Of a DNA stretch of 64,000 nucleotides, positions 63,280-64,000 are shown piece after piece. The stretch covers positions 1,054,001 through 1,118,000 of the forward strand of contig JALECJ010000004.1 of the NCBI GenBank assembly GCA_023515745.1, in the 5' to 3' direction. The notes beneath the pieces are model-generated. The model was not told the origin of the DNA and did no database searches. It saw only the letters and a list, made by a program, of their open reading frames with translations. The position numbers were made by a program, and so were the translations under genes. This DNA comes from Amoeboaphelidium protococcarum (taxonomy: Eukaryota; Aphelidiomycota; Aphelidea). How positions within the stretch are numbered: position 1 is the first letter of the stretch; each line of letters begins with the position of its first letter.

Positions 63280-64000
63280 TCATGCAGATACGCCTTTGGT
63301 ACTCAAGTAATTCTTGGTGACTTGCAAAGTTCCTTGAAGAGCACCAGCCACTTGTTCTTTGATACCTTTCAGCTGAGTCAAGAAGTACTGCTCTGGATCA
63401 GCAACTTGCAGCTTGGCGTCACTCTGATGCTATTGCAAATGCACAGAGTTCAACTTCACAAACACAGACTTGTATCCACTCTCCTCAACGTCCTGCAGGT
63501 AAATTTCTTCATCAGTCACACCATTAGTGTCAGCACTCTTCTTAGCCAGCGGTGACACTATCAGCTTCACAATTTCATCAATCAATTTGGCACATAGGGA
63601 AGCGTTCTCAGCTTAATGTAAAAACTTGGCTTCGGATAAACATCTTCCGACGCCCACTATGGCAATCTTCACATCAGCTGGCTACATTAACAATTTTAAC
63701 TCATTTAGAAAGATTGACTAAAACAGCATCTGAGGAAGTTTTGGCTAGATCTGGTCCAAGACAGAGCAAAACAACTAGACACCATTAAATCTAGAGTTAC
63801 AAAACAGCTGCAGTGACCACTTTACGAAATGCAACGCGAACTTTCCAGTCTTGTTAGATTGCAGTCGCACTAGTAACAGTTGTAATATTTACTGATTATA
63901 CTGCTGTAAGAACTAAGGCTAAACCTGCTCATAAATAGACACCAACAATTCGAATCCGAATGCTTCATTGGCGCGTGATGCGATCAATTTCTAGAATATA
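63280..64000 (-). CDS. CSE1: Exportin-2 (CSE1/CAS), C-terminal part
   Basis: Minus-strand frame running off the right edge of the window to TGA 63280-63282; about 239 codons of the C-terminus of a protein usually about 960 aa. Recycles importin-alpha to the cytoplasm with RanGTP. Segments ASRANEAFGFELLVSIYEQV, LLLVRLQSNKTGKFALHFV, ADVKIAIVGVGRCLSEAKF and DEEIYLQDVEESGYKSVFVKL match the conserved CSE1 C-terminal HEAT region (human: DEEHFIDIEDTPGYQTAFSQL). Several TAA/TAG read as Gln. Confidence 0.9.

Overview
This is nuclear DNA from a unicellular eukaryote with a compact, gene-dense genome that uses a non-standard genetic code: TAA and TAG are read as glutamine and TGA is the only stop. The sequence shows this directly. 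In the RPL11 gene both codons fall at glutamines that are conserved across eukaryotes, and in the DED1-type helicase TAG encodes the invariant glutamine of the Q motif. Nearly every gene described here becomes one continuous frame, or a few exons, only under this code, and almost all end in TGA. Introns are few, 47-82 nt long, start with GTAAG/GTATG/GTAAN, and nearly always end in TGTAG.

The gene content includes a PX-PH-RhoGAP protein of Bem3 type, a fumarate reductase fused to cytochrome b5 (Osm1-like), UVDE, a KCC/Vhc1-type cotransporter, EXO5, DES1, DGAT2, RSU1 and a complex I subunit. It also includes a small membrane-protein family that I recall from fungi. Together these point to an opisthokont on the fungal side (Holomycota). 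An early-diverging lineage such as an aphelid would fit the code, but that placement is inference; other TAR=Gln lineages (ciliates, diplomonads, oxymonads, some green algae) fit the gene set less well.

Layout. 1-8.4 kb: 3' part of UVDE, a Gln/Ser-rich coiled-coil protein, a secreted protein of unknown family, a 5-alpha-reductase-like enzyme and small unknowns. 8.5-19.8 kb: GALT, a second protein with a signal peptide, an endosomal-type Na+/H+ exchanger, IDH1, sphingolipid desaturase DES1, a DHRS7-like SDR, and EXO5. 19.9-30.3 kb: a two-PAH-domain Sin3-like protein, a cyclase-like metal hydrolase, SDE2, a UPF0045 protein, DGAT2, mitochondrial MTFMT, NDUFA8, elongin C, fumarate reductase-cyt b5 and an alkaline-ceramidase-like protein. 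30.7-44.1 kb: an RNA-binding zinc-knuckle protein, beta-prime-COP with a long Gln-rich tail, an unknown Gln-rich protein, the RhoGAP and RSU1. 44.1-47.0 kb: a stretch without recognisable genes, pyrimidine-rich on the + strand, carrying a 189-bp tandem duplication. 47.1-58.9 kb: mitoribosomal uL14m, an unknown, prefoldin 1, ZNHIT3, the KCC cotransporter, TECR/Tsc13, DED1, RPL11 and uS8m. 59.4-62.3 kb: a tandem array of four paralogous small membrane proteins. 62.4-64 kb: SmB with an ATG-only first exon, and the 3' part of CSE1.

The genes are ordinary single-copy housekeeping functions in mixed orientation with short spacers and no sign of operons. Several belong to sphingolipid and very-long-chain fatty-acid metabolism (DES1, ceramidase-like, TECR, DGAT2). 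Several serve mitochondria (IDH1, MTFMT, NDUFA8, uL14m, uS8m), so a respiring mitochondrion with its own translation and complex I is implied.
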